A stretch of 64,000 bases of DNA from Anaeromassilibacillus sp001305115 (lineage in GTDB: Bacteria; Bacillota; Clostridia; Oscillospirales; Acutalibacteraceae): contig AP031437.1 in the NCBI GenBank assembly GCA_042854365.1, positions 248,001 to 312,000 on the forward strand. Direction: 5' to 3'. A program made the position numbers and the translations under genes. Shown here in pieces: positions 45,300 to 54,793 of this stretch; the first letter of the stretch is position 1; each line of letters begins with the position of its first letter. The notes under the pieces were generated by a model that had not been told where the DNA came from, searched no databases, and saw only the letters and a program-made list of their open reading frames with translations.

Positions 45300-46253
45300 A
45301 TGAGAGACTTTATGCATGGAACAAGTGCGAAGGTCCTGCTGGCAGTGGTGTTTGTCATGCTGGCACTGATGCTCTATACAGCGGCCCAGGGCGGGTCGGT
45401 TGTGGCAAATGCATTGGGGTTGGTGGCAACACCGATGCAGCGCGTGAGTACCATTATCACAAACAACGCCGCTGTTGCAGCGGAGCCGCTTACTTACTCA
45501 AAGGAAGAGCTCCTGGAGGAAAACGCCGCGCTAAAAAAAGAAATTGAAGAGCTGCATGCAAAGTTGGTCAACTACGATCAATATCGTATGGAGAATGCGC
45601 AGCTGCGAAAGTACCTAGAATTGAAGGATGAAAACCGCGATTTTAAGCCCGTGCCGGCGGCCGTCATAGGGCGGGACCCGAATGTCCTGTACAAATTTAC
45701 CATTGATAAGGGCACTAACGACGGGGTTTCGAAAAATGATCCTGTCATTACAGATGCGGGTGTCGTGGGTTTTATTTCTGCGGTAAATGCGAATTACAGC
45801 CAGGTGACGACTCTGCTCTCACCGGATACGAAAATTGCCGCGCTTGTGACGACAGAGGAAAAAACAGCGCCGGTCAAGGATTCCGTCGGGGCAGTTCCCT
45901 CCATCGACCAAGCGGAACCCACTCTGCGGCGCGACAGCGGCGTGGTGAGTACAGACATCAAATTGGCGGAGGATGGGCTCGTAAAGCTGGGGTTCTTGGC
46001 AGCGGACACCCCGGCCAAGGAAGGGGACATTGTGACCACCAGTGGATTGGGCGGTGTTTATCCGAGCGGTTTGGCCATTGGTGAAGTGGTTTCTGTGCAG
46101 AACGAGGAATATGATGTATCGCTTTATGCGGAGGTTAAGCCGTTTGTAGATGTCAACTCGGTGCGCGATGTGATGGTAATTACCGAATTTGAGGGGCAGG
46201 GACAGGCGCTGGATGATGCGTTCGGCACCAGCTCTGCGGCGGAGGAGCCGTGA
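45300..46253 (+). CDS. mreC: Rod shape-determining protein MreC
   Basis: The start is ATG at 45300 after GGGAGG. The 317-residue product has one N-terminal membrane anchor (about 13–35), a coiled coil (about 65–105, LLEENAALKKEIEELHAKL) and a beta-barrel region with VIGRDPN and GDIVTTSGLGGVYPSGLAIG. MreC links MreB to the synthesis enzymes outside the membrane. An acidic Ala/Ser tail ends the protein. The stop overlaps the mreD start (TGATG). Confidence 0.95.
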   Translation: MRDFMHGTSAKVLLAVVFVMLALMLYTAAQGGSVVANALGLVATPMQRVSTIITNNAAVAAEPLTYSKEELLEENAALKKEIEELHAKLVNYDQYRMENAQLRKYLELKDENRDFKPVPAAVIGRDPNVLYKFTIDKGTNDGVSKNDPVITDAGVVGFISAVNANYSQVTTLLSPDTKIAALVTTEEKTAPVKDSVGAVPSIDQAEPTLRRDSGVVSTDIKLAEDGLVKLGFLAADTPAKEGDIVTTSGLGGVYPSGLAIGEVVSVQNEEYDVSLYAEVKPFVDVNSVRDVMVITEFEGQGQALDDAFGTSSAAEEP

Positions 46254-46765
46254 TGGACCGTTATAAAATCATTCGGTACTTTGCTTATACGATCGAGATT
46301 CTCATCTTGTACATGGTACAGGAGACCCCTGGTCTCCTGCCGGAAATTGGAGGCGCACGCCCGGTTCTGCTGATTCCAGCGGCGATTTCCATCGCCATGT
46401 TTGAAAGCGAGTTTGCGGGGATTGGCTTTGGGCTTCTCTGCGGGCTGTTTTTGGACATTGGAATGGGAGGTGTGCTCGGCTTCCACGGCCTGCTGCTGGC
46501 GGCCGCATGTTATGGAGTGGGGTTGCTCACGGCGGATCTGATTCAGACGAATTTTCTCACGTCCCTGCTTCTGGCAGCCGGAGCGATTGTTGGAATTTTA
46601 TTTCTGCAATGGGTGTTTTTCTACCTGTTGTACGGTTATGACCATAGCGGCTATGCCCTGCTCACACGATATTTGCCGAGGATGGTATATTCCTTCTGTA
46701 CCATGCCCCTTTGTTATGCATTCAACCGTGCTCTGGCGCAGCAGATTCGTTCAAAAGCCGAATAA
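46253..46765 (+). CDS. mreD: Rod shape-determining protein MreD
   Basis: This 170-residue protein has five or so hydrophobic segments. ATG at 46253 overlaps the mreC stop. The GLLCGLFLDIGMGGVLGFHG stretch is typical for MreD. It is a membrane partner of MreC. Confidence 0.9.
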   Translation: MDRYKIIRYFAYTIEILILYMVQETPGLLPEIGGARPVLLIPAAISIAMFESEFAGIGFGLLCGLFLDIGMGGVLGFHGLLLAAACYGVGLLTADLIQTNFLTSLLLAAGAIVGILFLQWVFFYLLYGYDHSGYALLTRYLPRMVYSFCTMPLCYAFNRALAQQIRSKAE

Positions 46766-46773
46766 ACAACCAG

Positions 46774-46817
46774 GGTCCGGTTCCGCCGGAGAACGAAGGA
46801 ACCGGACTTTTTTTGAC
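46774..46817 (+). terminator. Terminator after mreD
   Basis: GTCCGGTTCC and GGAACCGGAC flank a 13-base loop and are followed by seven T. Confidence 0.85.
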
Positions 46818-46936
46818 GAATTCTTTTAAGGCGGGAAGGAATCCAGGGGGAAAATGGTATTCTTCTTGGAGGACGATGGGACAGTAGACATAAGAAGTGT
46901 CTCCATTGGTTTACATGGACACGGAGGTGAAACGGT

Positions 46937-49090
46937 ATGAAGTCAAAAATATCGCTGCGCAGTTTTGCACTTGTGGGAATTGTGGTAGGGATTCTTGCAA
47001 TTTATACGCTGCGATTGGTGGATTGGCAGATTCTGAACGGTGCAGATACGCGCCAACAGGCGGACTCTACCAGCGCTTCGATTGTGACCATGGATGCGGC
47101 CCGCGGAGAAATCGTCGATGCTGCTGGAAATCCGTTGGCAGCAAACAAAACGGGGTATGCCATCCAATTTGAACGTCCGTATATGACCTATGGTACAGAA
47201 AACGAGAGCATCCGTTTGCTTACAAATTTGCTGGACAGCCGTGGTGAAGAGTGGACCGACGAGTTACCCATTCAGATCGATGAACAGGGCGCTTATGCGT
47301 TTATGCCGGATTCCGAAAAAGAAGTGGAGCGTCTCAAAGGCAAGGACTTTGCCGATTTGAATTCCTATGCCACGGCGGACGACTGCATGAATGCACTGAT
47401 TGAGAAATATGAAATTGATGCGACCCTTCCCAAAAAGGAGATCCGCAACATTGCGTCCGTTCGCTACGGGATGACCAAGGCGGGCTTTAATGCCTCCACA
47501 CCGTATATTTTTGCCCCGGACATCTCCGGCGAAACAGTGGGGATTGTCAGTGAGAATACGCAGCTTTTGCCCGGTGCAAGCATCAAGATCACGACGGCGC
47601 GCACTTATCCGGGCGGGGACTTGGCGGCTCAACTGATCGGTACAATGGGGCCGCTTTCTCAGGAACAATATGAAGAACGTAAAGACCAGGGGTACGCCTT
47701 TAACGACCGCATGGGCCAGAGCGGTATTGAATATGCCTTTGAGGACGAGTTGCGCGGAGAAGCGGGCGAAAAGCAGGTGGAGACCACCAGCAAAGGCGGC
47801 GTCGCTTCGGAAACAGTCATCAAAGCGCCGAAATCCGGCAATACAGTGTTTCTTACCTTGGACAGCAACCTTCAACGTGTAACGCAGGCCAGCTTGGAAC
47901 AGAACGTGGAGGCAGCGCGCGAGAACGGTGAGAGGCTTACCAGCACCAAAGGCGGGTGGAACGGTCAGGATTGTAAAATTGGAGCAGCTGTCGTCCTCCG
48001 GGTGAAGGATAATGCCGTTTTGGCAGCTGCCGGCAATGCCAATTATGATTTGGAGAAATACACATACGACAGCGCCTACAAGAGCGAGGTGCTGAAGGAT
48101 GAAAACCATCCGTTGGTCAATCAAGCGTTTACGGGCATCTTTACCCCCGGCTCGTGTTTCAAGCCGGCGGTCGCATGTGCGGCCTTGCAAGAAGGGGTCA
48201 TCACCAACAACACAACGTTCCGCTGCACGCACACATACCAGCGTTTTGCAGATGTAGGGTTTACGCCGCGTTGCTTGGGAACACATGGGACGCTTTCCTT
48301 GCGCCGCGCGTTGGCGGAGTCGTGCAACATCTATTTCTTTGAAACCGGATATTACACCGGGATCGACACCATGAACCTGTACTGCCGGAAATTTGGTTTG
48401 GGCGTAAAAACCGGCGTGGAGCTCAATGAAAGCGAAGGAATCCTGGCGGGGCCAGAGGAGTACGCCGAACGAGGGAAGAACTGGGTAGGAGGCGACGTGG
48501 TCCAGGCAGCGATTGGCCAGAGTGACAACCAGTTTACCCCCCTCCAGCTGGCAACCTATGTTTCTACGATCGCGAACAACGGTGTGCGCTATCAAAGCCA
48601 TATCGTCAGTAAGATCACAGACTATGCGCGCAAGGAAGTCGTGCGGGAAAATAGCCCGGAGAATCCCACGATTGTGGCAGAGACAGGCGTTTCACAGGAG
48701 AACATCAACTATGTAAAAGAGGGGATGCGCGCAGTAATCACCGATTCACGGGGATCTGCGCACCGCAACCTGGGAAACTATCCGGTTCCAATCGCCGGTA
48801 AGACCGGCACGGCGCAGGGCCCCGGCTCTGACAACGTAGCGTTTGTTGGTTTCGCCCCATACGATGACCCCGAGATCGCCTTTGCAGTGATTTTGCAACA
48901 CGGCTCGACGGGCACCTATTGTCAGAACGTTGTGCGTGACATTTTAGACGCTTATTTCTATGGAAAGACTGTGGATGAGGAGGGGAACCTGGTCATGCCA
49001 GAGGAGATTTCCGCATCAAGCGCTGTTTCCGACGCGTCTGGTGAAAGTTCGTCGAACTCCACGTCTGCGGGAACCTCTTCTGTCGGATGA
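46937..49090 (+). CDS. mrdA: Penicillin-binding protein 2 (elongation transpeptidase)
   Basis: ATG at 46937 follows GGAGGTG; the product is 717 residues. One N-terminal membrane segment (about 10–28) and a dimerisation region precede the transpeptidase domain. The catalytic motifs are SxxK at S406 (PGSCFKPA), SCN (ESCNIYFF) and K622-T-G (AGKTGTAQG). It crosslinks lateral peptidoglycan with MreBCD. A Ser/Thr-rich tail ends the protein. A rodA gene is not adjacent. Confidence 0.93.
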   Translation: MKSKISLRSFALVGIVVGILAIYTLRLVDWQILNGADTRQQADSTSASIVTMDAARGEIVDAAGNPLAANKTGYAIQFERPYMTYGTENESIRLLTNLLDSRGEEWTDELPIQIDEQGAYAFMPDSEKEVERLKGKDFADLNSYATADDCMNALIEKYEIDATLPKKEIRNIASVRYGMTKAGFNASTPYIFAPDISGETVGIVSENTQLLPGASIKITTARTYPGGDLAAQLIGTMGPLSQEQYEERKDQGYAFNDRMGQSGIEYAFEDELRGEAGEKQVETTSKGGVASETVIKAPKSGNTVFLTLDSNLQRVTQASLEQNVEAARENGERLTSTKGGWNGQDCKIGAAVVLRVKDNAVLAAAGNANYDLEKYTYDSAYKSEVLKDENHPLVNQAFTGIFTPGSCFKPAVACAALQEGVITNNTTFRCTHTYQRFADVGFTPRCLGTHGTLSLRRALAESCNIYFFETGYYTGIDTMNLYCRKFGLGVKTGVELNESEGILAGPEEYAERGKNWVGGDVVQAAIGQSDNQFTPLQLATYVSTIANNGVRYQSHIVSKITDYARKEVVRENSPENPTIVAETGVSQENINYVKEGMRAVITDSRGSAHRNLGNYPVPIAGKTGTAQGPGSDNVAFVGFAPYDDPEIAFAVILQHGSTGTYCQNVVRDILDAYFYGKTVDEEGNLVMPEEISASSAVSDASGESSSNSTSAGTSSVG

Positions 49091-49175
49091 CTGTGTGGAT
49101 TGGCGTGAGATGTCCAATTTGGGAAGTTAAAGTGATTTTTTGTTTTAAATGGATAAAATGAACAATAAAAATCTT

Positions 49176-49204
49176 TTGACACCCGCAAAATTTTGTGTTA
49201 GTAT
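49176..49204 (+). promoter_or_regulatory. Promoter of the MinD-like gene with a very short leader
   Basis: A perfect TTGACA is followed after 17 bases by TAGTAT. Transcription would start about 12 bases before the ATG at 49223, with only GAGG as ribosome site. Confidence 0.6.
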
Positions 49205-49222
49205 AAAAATGAGGTTTTGTAA

Positions 49223-49963
49223 ATGGGAGCTGTGACGGTTATCACATCAGGAAAAGGCGGCGTGGGCAAGTCCACGCTGACCGCCGGTTTAGGGCTGGCG
49301 TTGGTTCGCCGAGGCAGGCGCGTCCTGCTGATCGACGGCGACGCGGGCCTGTCTTCACTGGATCATATGCTTGGCGTTTCGGAACGCCAGGTGTTTAATA
49401 TCGCAGACATGGCCGCCGGAGAGGCGGACCCGGGCCAAGCGATTTATCCATGTGAATGGGCGGAAGGGCTTTATCTGTTGCCTGCCCCCGGGCGCGAAGA
49501 GGATATTGTAAGCCCGGAGATTATGAAGCGGATGGTATCCGTGCTCTCCCGGTATTACGACCACGTGCTGATCGACTGCCCCGCCGGTGTCGGCAGTGGT
49601 TTTATGAGCGCAGTTGCACCTGCACAACGGGCGTTGGTGGTTTCTACCCCGGACCCTGTATGCCTGCGGGACTGCAATAAGACACGTATTGCGCTGGAAT
49701 ACGCCGGTGTGCGAAGCCAGCGCTTGGTGGTCAACCGTTTCAGTGGAAAAAGCTTCCGTAATCTGGGGGCGTATCGAGATCTGGATGCAGTCATCGATGC
49801 GTCTGGAATTCGCTTGATTGCGATTGTTCCAGAGGATGCGGCGCTTGCTGTTGCGGGGGCATCGGGTTTGCCCGCACCGCTGAAAAGTGCGGGAACGATG
49901 GCGCTTGGCCGGCTTGCGGCCAGATTAGAGGGGGAGCAGGTGCCCTTGGCGGTCCGCGTCTAG
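49223..49963 (+). CDS. minD: MinD/ParA-family ATPase
   Basis: The 246-residue product has the deviant Walker A motif SGKGGVGKSTLTAGL and the switch region DGDAGLSSLD near residue 38. The fold and gene context (mreBCD–PBP2) suggest MinD, the septum-placement ATPase. However the C-terminus (ARLEGEQVPLAVRV) lacks the usual amphipathic membrane-targeting helix, and no minC or minE is nearby. It may be a MinD variant or another cytoskeletal ParA-like ATPase. Confidence 0.82.
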   Translation: MGAVTVITSGKGGVGKSTLTAGLGLALVRRGRRVLLIDGDAGLSSLDHMLGVSERQVFNIADMAAGEADPGQAIYPCEWAEGLYLLPAPGREEDIVSPEIMKRMVSVLSRYYDHVLIDCPAGVGSGFMSAVAPAQRALVVSTPDPVCLRDCNKTRIALEYAGVRSQRLVVNRFSGKSFRNLGAYRDLDAVIDASGIRLIAIVPEDAALAVAGASGLPAPLKSAGTMALGRLAARLEGEQVPLAVRV

Positions 49964-49998
49964 GAAGCCTGTGCGTTTTATTGAAAGGAATGATACAC

Positions 49999-50403
49999 AT
50001 GAACATCGCACTCATCGCTCACGACGCCAAAAAAGAATTGATGGTCCAGTTTTGTATTGCTTATTGCGGCGTACTCAGCCGCCACTTCCTGTGCGCCACA
50101 GGGACAACTGGAAAGATGGTAGCGGAGGCTACCGGTTTGGAGATCCAGCGCTTTTTGAGCGGCTCGCAGGGCGGCGACCAGCAAATCGCTGCGCGAATCG
50201 CCTGTAATGAGGTGGATTTGCTTTTGTTCTTCCGCGATCCGCTGAACCCGAAGCCACACGAGCCCAATGATATGAATCTGTTGCGCCTGTGTGATATGCA
50301 CAATATACCGGTGGCGACCAATATTGCTACAGCCGAGGTATTGATCCACGGTTTGGAGCGCGGCGATCTCGATTGGCGCAACATTTTGAATCCGAAGGGT
50401 TGA
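49999..50403 (+). CDS. mgsA: Methylglyoxal synthase
   Basis: The start is ATG at 49999 after GAAAGGAA. The 134-residue product converts dihydroxyacetone phosphate to methylglyoxal, a glycolytic bypass under phosphate stress. Motifs IALIAHDAKKELMVQF, ATGTTG, SGSQGGDQQIAARIA and FFRDPLNPKPHEP include the catalytic Asp of the family. It follows the MinD-like gene closely. Confidence 0.93.
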   Translation: MNIALIAHDAKKELMVQFCIAYCGVLSRHFLCATGTTGKMVAEATGLEIQRFLSGSQGGDQQIAARIACNEVDLLLFFRDPLNPKPHEPNDMNLLRLCDMHNIPVATNIATAEVLIHGLERGDLDWRNILNPKG

Positions 50404-50516
50404 CCAGCGAGTATGACCTGGATAGTCCTTACAGATGGACAAGCAGTTAGAGCTGCTGTATCTGGGGAATATGAGAATTTTATCTAATGTTGCATATTGG
50501 AATTATAAAAGGAACA

Positions 50517-50556
50517 GAACCGTGTAAAATCACGTTAGGCTTACACGGTTCCTTTT
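50517..50556 (+). terminator. Terminator after mgsA
   Basis: GAACCGTGTAA and TTACACGGTTC flank a 13-base loop and are followed by CTTTTG. It separates mgsA from the T-box leader. Confidence 0.8.
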
Positions 50557-50564
50557 GTTTGCGT

Positions 50565-50818
50565 ATCAGCGCAGACAGACGGCGATGATACGGGAAGAGT
50601 ACCCGGTTTTCCTGCCACAGAGAGGTGCGCAAAGCTGAGAGCGTGCTGCAAATGGAAGGCCGGCGAAAGACACCCGCGAGCTACGCGCAAGCCCCACGCG
50701 GGGACCGGATTTTGGGGCGCTTTGAGGGAGATTTCGATCAGGGAATCTCTGAAAAAGGGTGGCACCGCGAGGATTTTCCCCTCGTCCCTTTCATCGGGGA
50801 CGAGGGGTTTCTTTTTAC
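50565..50818 (+). promoter_or_regulatory. T-box leader of hisS–aspS, read as tRNA-Asp specific
   Basis: The T-box core AAAGGGTGGCACCGCG (50755–50770) is followed by a terminator stem (CCCCTCGTCCC with GGGGACGAGGGG, then T's). Upstream lies a long stem I with an AGAGAGGTG region. The specifier region reads GACAC at 50669–50673, allowing GAC (Asp) or CAC (His). The antiterminator bulge TGGC pairs its C with discriminator G of tRNA-Asp; tRNA-His has discriminator C and would prefer TGGG. Uncharged tRNA-Asp should therefore allow read-through into both genes. Confidence 0.88.
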
Positions 50819-50860
50819 GCCGCCGAGGGGAATCGAACAATGCAATAGGGAGGCAATCAG

Positions 50861-52150
50861 ATGGAATTGATTAAGGCACAAAAAGGGACGCAGGACATCC
50901 TTCCGGGCCAGAGCGAAAACTGGCAGGTGGTGGAGGATGTGATGCGCAGTGAAGCGGCTATGCACGGTTTCCAGGAGATCCGCACGCCGGTCTTTGAGGA
51001 TACGCGTCTGTTTCAGCGTTCCGTGGGGGAGACCACCGACGTGGTGCAAAAGGAGATGTATACCTTCCAGGACAAGGGCGGCCGTTCGATCACGCTGCGG
51101 CCGGAGGGAACCGCAGGCGTTGTGCGCGCCCTTTTGGAGCACGCGCTATACAATAATGGGCTGCCGGTCAAGCTGCACTATTTTACCACCTGTTACCGTT
51201 ACGAGAATACGCAGGCAGGCCGCCTGCGCGAATTCCATCAGTTTGGAGTCGAGATGTTTGGCTCCAACAGCCCCAGTGCAGACGCTGAGGTGATCGGTCT
51301 GGCAAAGGGGGTATTTGACCGGCTGGGGATTAAAAACCTGCGCTTAGAGATTAATTCAATTGGGTGTCCAACTTGCCGCGCAGAGTTCCACAAGGCTTTG
51401 AAGGCGTACTTTGCGCAGTATAAAGATCAACTGTGCGAAACATGTCAGGGGCGTTTGGAACGCAACCCGATGCGTATTTTGGACTGTAAGAGCCCGATTT
51501 GTTCCGAAATTGCAGAAGGTGCGCCGAAGATTTTGGACTATCTTTGCGACGACTGCAAGGCGCACTTTGAATCCGTACAGCGGTACTTGACCGCAGTGGG
51601 AACAGAATTTACGGTAAATCCGACGATTGTGCGCGGGTTGGATTATTATACCAATACAGTCTTTGAATTTATCAGTGGAGATCTCGGCGCCCAGAGCACG
51701 CTCTGTGGTGGCGGCCGCTACAATGGGCTTGTCGAAGAGATGGGCGGCCAGCCGCTTGCAGGGCTGGGATTCGCCATGGGGATCGAACGTTTAATGATGG
51801 TGATGAACAAACAGAACATTGAGATGCCGGAACCGGACCGCTGTGAAATCTTTATTGCTTCGCTGGGAGAGGCGGCGCATGTGGAAGCATTCAAGCTGGC
51901 GGACTGCCTGCGTAAATATTCCATCATTGCCGCCTGCGATGAAAATGATCGAGGACTCAAGGCGCAAATGAAATATGCGGATAAGATCGGCGCAAAATAC
52001 AGTATGGTATTGGGCGACGACGAGATTGCCAGCCAGAAGGCGGTCTTAAAAAATATGAAAACCGGCGAAAAGAAGGAGATCGACCTGTCCAAGAACTTTG
52101 TCGAGCAGTATGTCTGCCTTTCTACCGAGCAGGAAGATTTCACATTCTGA
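50861..52150 (+). CDS. hisS: Histidine-tRNA ligase
   Basis: The 429-residue product has class II synthetase motifs: KAQKGTQDILPG at the N-terminus, motif 2 around CYRYENTQAGRLREFHQFG, the His-binding GLDYYTNTVFEF, and motif 3 GLGFAMGIERLMMV. It charges tRNA-His. A strong GGGAGG site precedes the start. The gene is first after the T-box. Confidence 0.96.
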   Translation: MELIKAQKGTQDILPGQSENWQVVEDVMRSEAAMHGFQEIRTPVFEDTRLFQRSVGETTDVVQKEMYTFQDKGGRSITLRPEGTAGVVRALLEHALYNNGLPVKLHYFTTCYRYENTQAGRLREFHQFGVEMFGSNSPSADAEVIGLAKGVFDRLGIKNLRLEINSIGCPTCRAEFHKALKAYFAQYKDQLCETCQGRLERNPMRILDCKSPICSEIAEGAPKILDYLCDDCKAHFESVQRYLTAVGTEFTVNPTIVRGLDYYTNTVFEFISGDLGAQSTLCGGGRYNGLVEEMGGQPLAGLGFAMGIERLMMVMNKQNIEMPEPDRCEIFIASLGEAAHVEAFKLADCLRKYSIIAACDENDRGLKAQMKYADKIGAKYSMVLGDDEIASQKAVLKNMKTGEKKEIDLSKNFVEQYVCLSTEQEDFTF

Positions 52151-52306
52151 TCGAAAAGGTCGTTTTAGAGCAACCATTGTGCGTACAGGAGCGGTTGGTT
52201 CTGCGGCGATGTCTGCAATTGTTTGAAAACCGGCCCCTTAAAACGATTTGGAAGAACGGCTGGTGCGAATGTATAGGAATTGATTATCATTTTGGAGGTG
52301 CCATCT

Positions 52307-54097
52307 ATGGCGGAATTTATGACGGGTTTGAAACGGACCCATTACTGCGGCGAGCTACGCAGTACGGATATTGGAAAAGAAGTGGTCGTCTGTGGTTGGG
52401 TACAGCGCCAACGCGATCTGGGGCAGTTGATCTTCATCGATCTGCGGGACCGCACCGGCATTGTACAGTTGGCATTTGATGAGGGAACGGATCGTGCCAT
52501 TTTTGAGAAAGCCTTTGCTGCCCGCGCTGAATTTGTGCTTCTTGCGAGGGGAACTGTGCGCGAGCGTACCTCAAAAAATCCGGAGCTGCCCACAGGAGAC
52601 ATTGAGCTGGAAGTCGTTGAACTGCGTGTCCTGGCGAAGTCTGAGACGCCGCCGTTTGAGATCGTGGAGGATTCCAATGTCAAGGAGGATACCCGCCTCA
52701 AGTATCGTTATCTTGATTTGCGCCGCCCGGATATGCAGCGCAAGATCATCGGCCGCCATAAGATTGTTAAAGTGGCGCACGACTACTTTGACCAGAATGG
52801 CTTTATCGAGATTGAAACGCCGGATCTAATTAAATCCACGCCGGAGGGGGCTCGCGACTATCTGGTGCCGTCCCGTGTGTTCCCGGGCAGTTTCTTTGCG
52901 CTTCCGCAGTCCCCGCAGCTTTTTAAGCAGCTGTTGATGCTTTCCGGTTTCGACCGCTATATGCAGATTGCACGTTGCTTCCGCGACGAGGATCTGCGTG
53001 CAGACCGGCAGCCGGAATTCACCCAGATTGACCTGGAAATGAGTTTTGTAGATCAGGACGATGTGATGGCCATCGGCGAAGGGTTTATGAAGCGTGTTTA
53101 TAAAGAAGTGCTGAACATCGACATTGAAACCCCCTTCCGCCGGATGACCTGGCACGAAGCAATGAATCGGTTCGGCTCAGATAAACCGGATTTACGCTTT
53201 GGGATGGAGCTAATTGATTTAAGTGATTCGCTTCGAAATACAGAGTTTAAGGTGTTTGCCGGCGCCTTGGCGGGCGGCGGTTCGGTCCGCGGCATCAACT
53301 TGAAGGGGAAGGCGGAAGCGCTCAGCCGGAAGGAGATCGACAAACTGACCGAATGGATTAAGGCCTATGGCGCAAAGGGCCTGGCGTGGACAAGGCTTGC
53401 AGAGAAAGAGACTTCTTCGTACGAAAAGTTCCTCTCTCCGGATGAGGTATCGGCCATCCGCGATGCGATGGGGGCTGAACCTGGAGATGTGCTGCTGCTG
53501 GTTGCCAGCGATGAAAACAAGGTTGTGTGGGACTCGCTTGGGGCGCTGCGCTGTAACTTAGCCGAGCGCTTTGATATGATCGACAAGAGCAAGCCGTGTT
53601 TGCTTTGGATCACAGATTTCCCGATGTTCGAATACAGCAAGGAAGAACAACGCTGGGTGGCGATGCACCACCCCTTTACAATGCCGCGTCCGGAGGACAT
53701 CGAAAAACTGACGTCGGACCCTGGCGCTGTATGTGCGGTAGCGTATGATATGGTGCTCGACGGCAATGAAGTTGGCGGCGGTTCACTGCGTATCAATGAC
53801 TCGGAATTGCAGGCAAAAATGTTTGAAGCACTCGGCTTTACTCCAGAGGAGGCGCAGCATCGCTTTGGATTCTTGATTGATGCGTTTAAGTACGGCGCTC
53901 CGCCGCACGGTGGCATGGCCTTTGGTCTGGACCGCTTGGTTATGTTGATGCTCGGCTGTGATAGTATCCGCGAAGTGATCGCTTTCCCGAAGGTGGCATC
54001 CTCAAGCGATCTGATGACGGAGGCGCCCACCGATGTAGATGCCAAACAGCTGCAAGAATTGGGCATTGCTGTTGTAGCAGCGCAACCACAGGAATAG
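52307..54097 (+). CDS. aspS: Aspartate-tRNA ligase
   Basis: ATG at 52307 follows GGAGG; the 596-residue product is the bacterial-type length. An OB-fold anticodon domain (about 1–110), the class II core with SPQLFKQLLMLSGFDRYMQI and CFRDEDLRADRQPEFTQIDL, a GAD insertion domain (about 290–410) and the C-terminal GGMAFGLDRLVMLM are visible. It follows hisS under the Asp-type T-box, which regulates the pair. Confidence 0.96.
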   Translation: MAEFMTGLKRTHYCGELRSTDIGKEVVVCGWVQRQRDLGQLIFIDLRDRTGIVQLAFDEGTDRAIFEKAFAARAEFVLLARGTVRERTSKNPELPTGDIELEVVELRVLAKSETPPFEIVEDSNVKEDTRLKYRYLDLRRPDMQRKIIGRHKIVKVAHDYFDQNGFIEIETPDLIKSTPEGARDYLVPSRVFPGSFFALPQSPQLFKQLLMLSGFDRYMQIARCFRDEDLRADRQPEFTQIDLEMSFVDQDDVMAIGEGFMKRVYKEVLNIDIETPFRRMTWHEAMNRFGSDKPDLRFGMELIDLSDSLRNTEFKVFAGALAGGGSVRGINLKGKAEALSRKEIDKLTEWIKAYGAKGLAWTRLAEKETSSYEKFLSPDEVSAIRDAMGAEPGDVLLLVASDENKVVWDSLGALRCNLAERFDMIDKSKPCLLWITDFPMFEYSKEEQRWVAMHHPFTMPRPEDIEKLTSDPGAVCAVAYDMVLDGNEVGGGSLRINDSELQAKMFEALGFTPEEAQHRFGFLIDAFKYGAPPHGGMAFGLDRLVMLMLGCDSIREVIAFPKVASSSDLMTEAPTDVDAKQLQELGIAVVAAQPQE

Positions 54098-54180
54098 GAT
54101 GACAAAATATTCCACTGGATTTTTCTACCCCTTCTTCCTTATAATAAGAGCAGGAGCGTATGAGGGGTGGAGGTGGCGCG

Positions 54181-54354
54181 TTGCATTTGACAGAAGAGGA
54201 ATTGGAGAAGATTCTCCAGAAAGTGGCGCGTACAGCTGTGGAGGAATTGGAAAGAGAGGCCGAACAGCAGCCAGTGGAGTTATCCGAAACGGAACGGAAG
54301 TCCTTACAGCAAAAGCGAAAGGAACGTCTGACTCGTCGTTCCTATGGAGAATAA
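54181..54354 (+). CDS. Small charged helical protein of unknown function
   Basis: I prefer TTG at 54181, seven bases after GGAGG, giving 57 residues. ATG at 54160 (64 residues) is only three bases from its site. The protein is helical and charged (LTEEELEKILQKVARTAVEE) and ends basic. It is followed at once by a terminator. No domain is recognised. Confidence 0.5.
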   Translation: MHLTEEELEKILQKVARTAVEELEREAEQQPVELSETERKSLQQKRKERLTRRSYGE

Positions 54355-54358
54355 AAAG

Positions 54359-54402
54359 CAAAGAGGCCGGAGAGAATGCATTCTCTCCGGCCTCTTTTTG
54401 CG
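54359..54402 (+). terminator. Terminator after the small charged protein gene
   Basis: AAAGAGGCCGGAGAGAA and its complement surround a short loop and are followed by five T. Confidence 0.85.
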
Positions 54403-54679
54403 CGCCGTGACTATTTTTATGATGTGGCAATCCGACGAAAAATTCGTATATTCTTTGTATAATTTTTCAGGGCTTTGGTATAAAAACGGCAACTGAAATT
54501 GCCAAAGTAGTGACTTGGTTTTGTTAAAGTAAATCGATAAATAGATAAATTAAAGAAAGAATTAAAAAATTGCATGCAAAAAATATCCGAATACCCAAAA
54601 TAAGATGCAGATTTATGGTTGATTTCACATGTATATGCAGGATTATTCAAATTAATATGCAAAAAATAATCAAATCACC

Positions 54680-54708
54680 TTGACAGAGAATCTTTTCAGG
54701 AGTATCAT
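54680..54708 (+). promoter_or_regulatory. Promoter of the first C1 peptidase
   Basis: TTGACA is followed after 17 bases by TATCAT. The CAGGAG directly before the -10 box is shared with the promoter of the paralogous gene at 58354. Confidence 0.65.
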
Positions 54709-54793
54709 CAGTCCTATGAACAGAATATGAATAAACATGAATCGTCAGTTGTTTTTATTCTGTTTAAATCAAAGACAAAGCGAGGTTGAGTTT

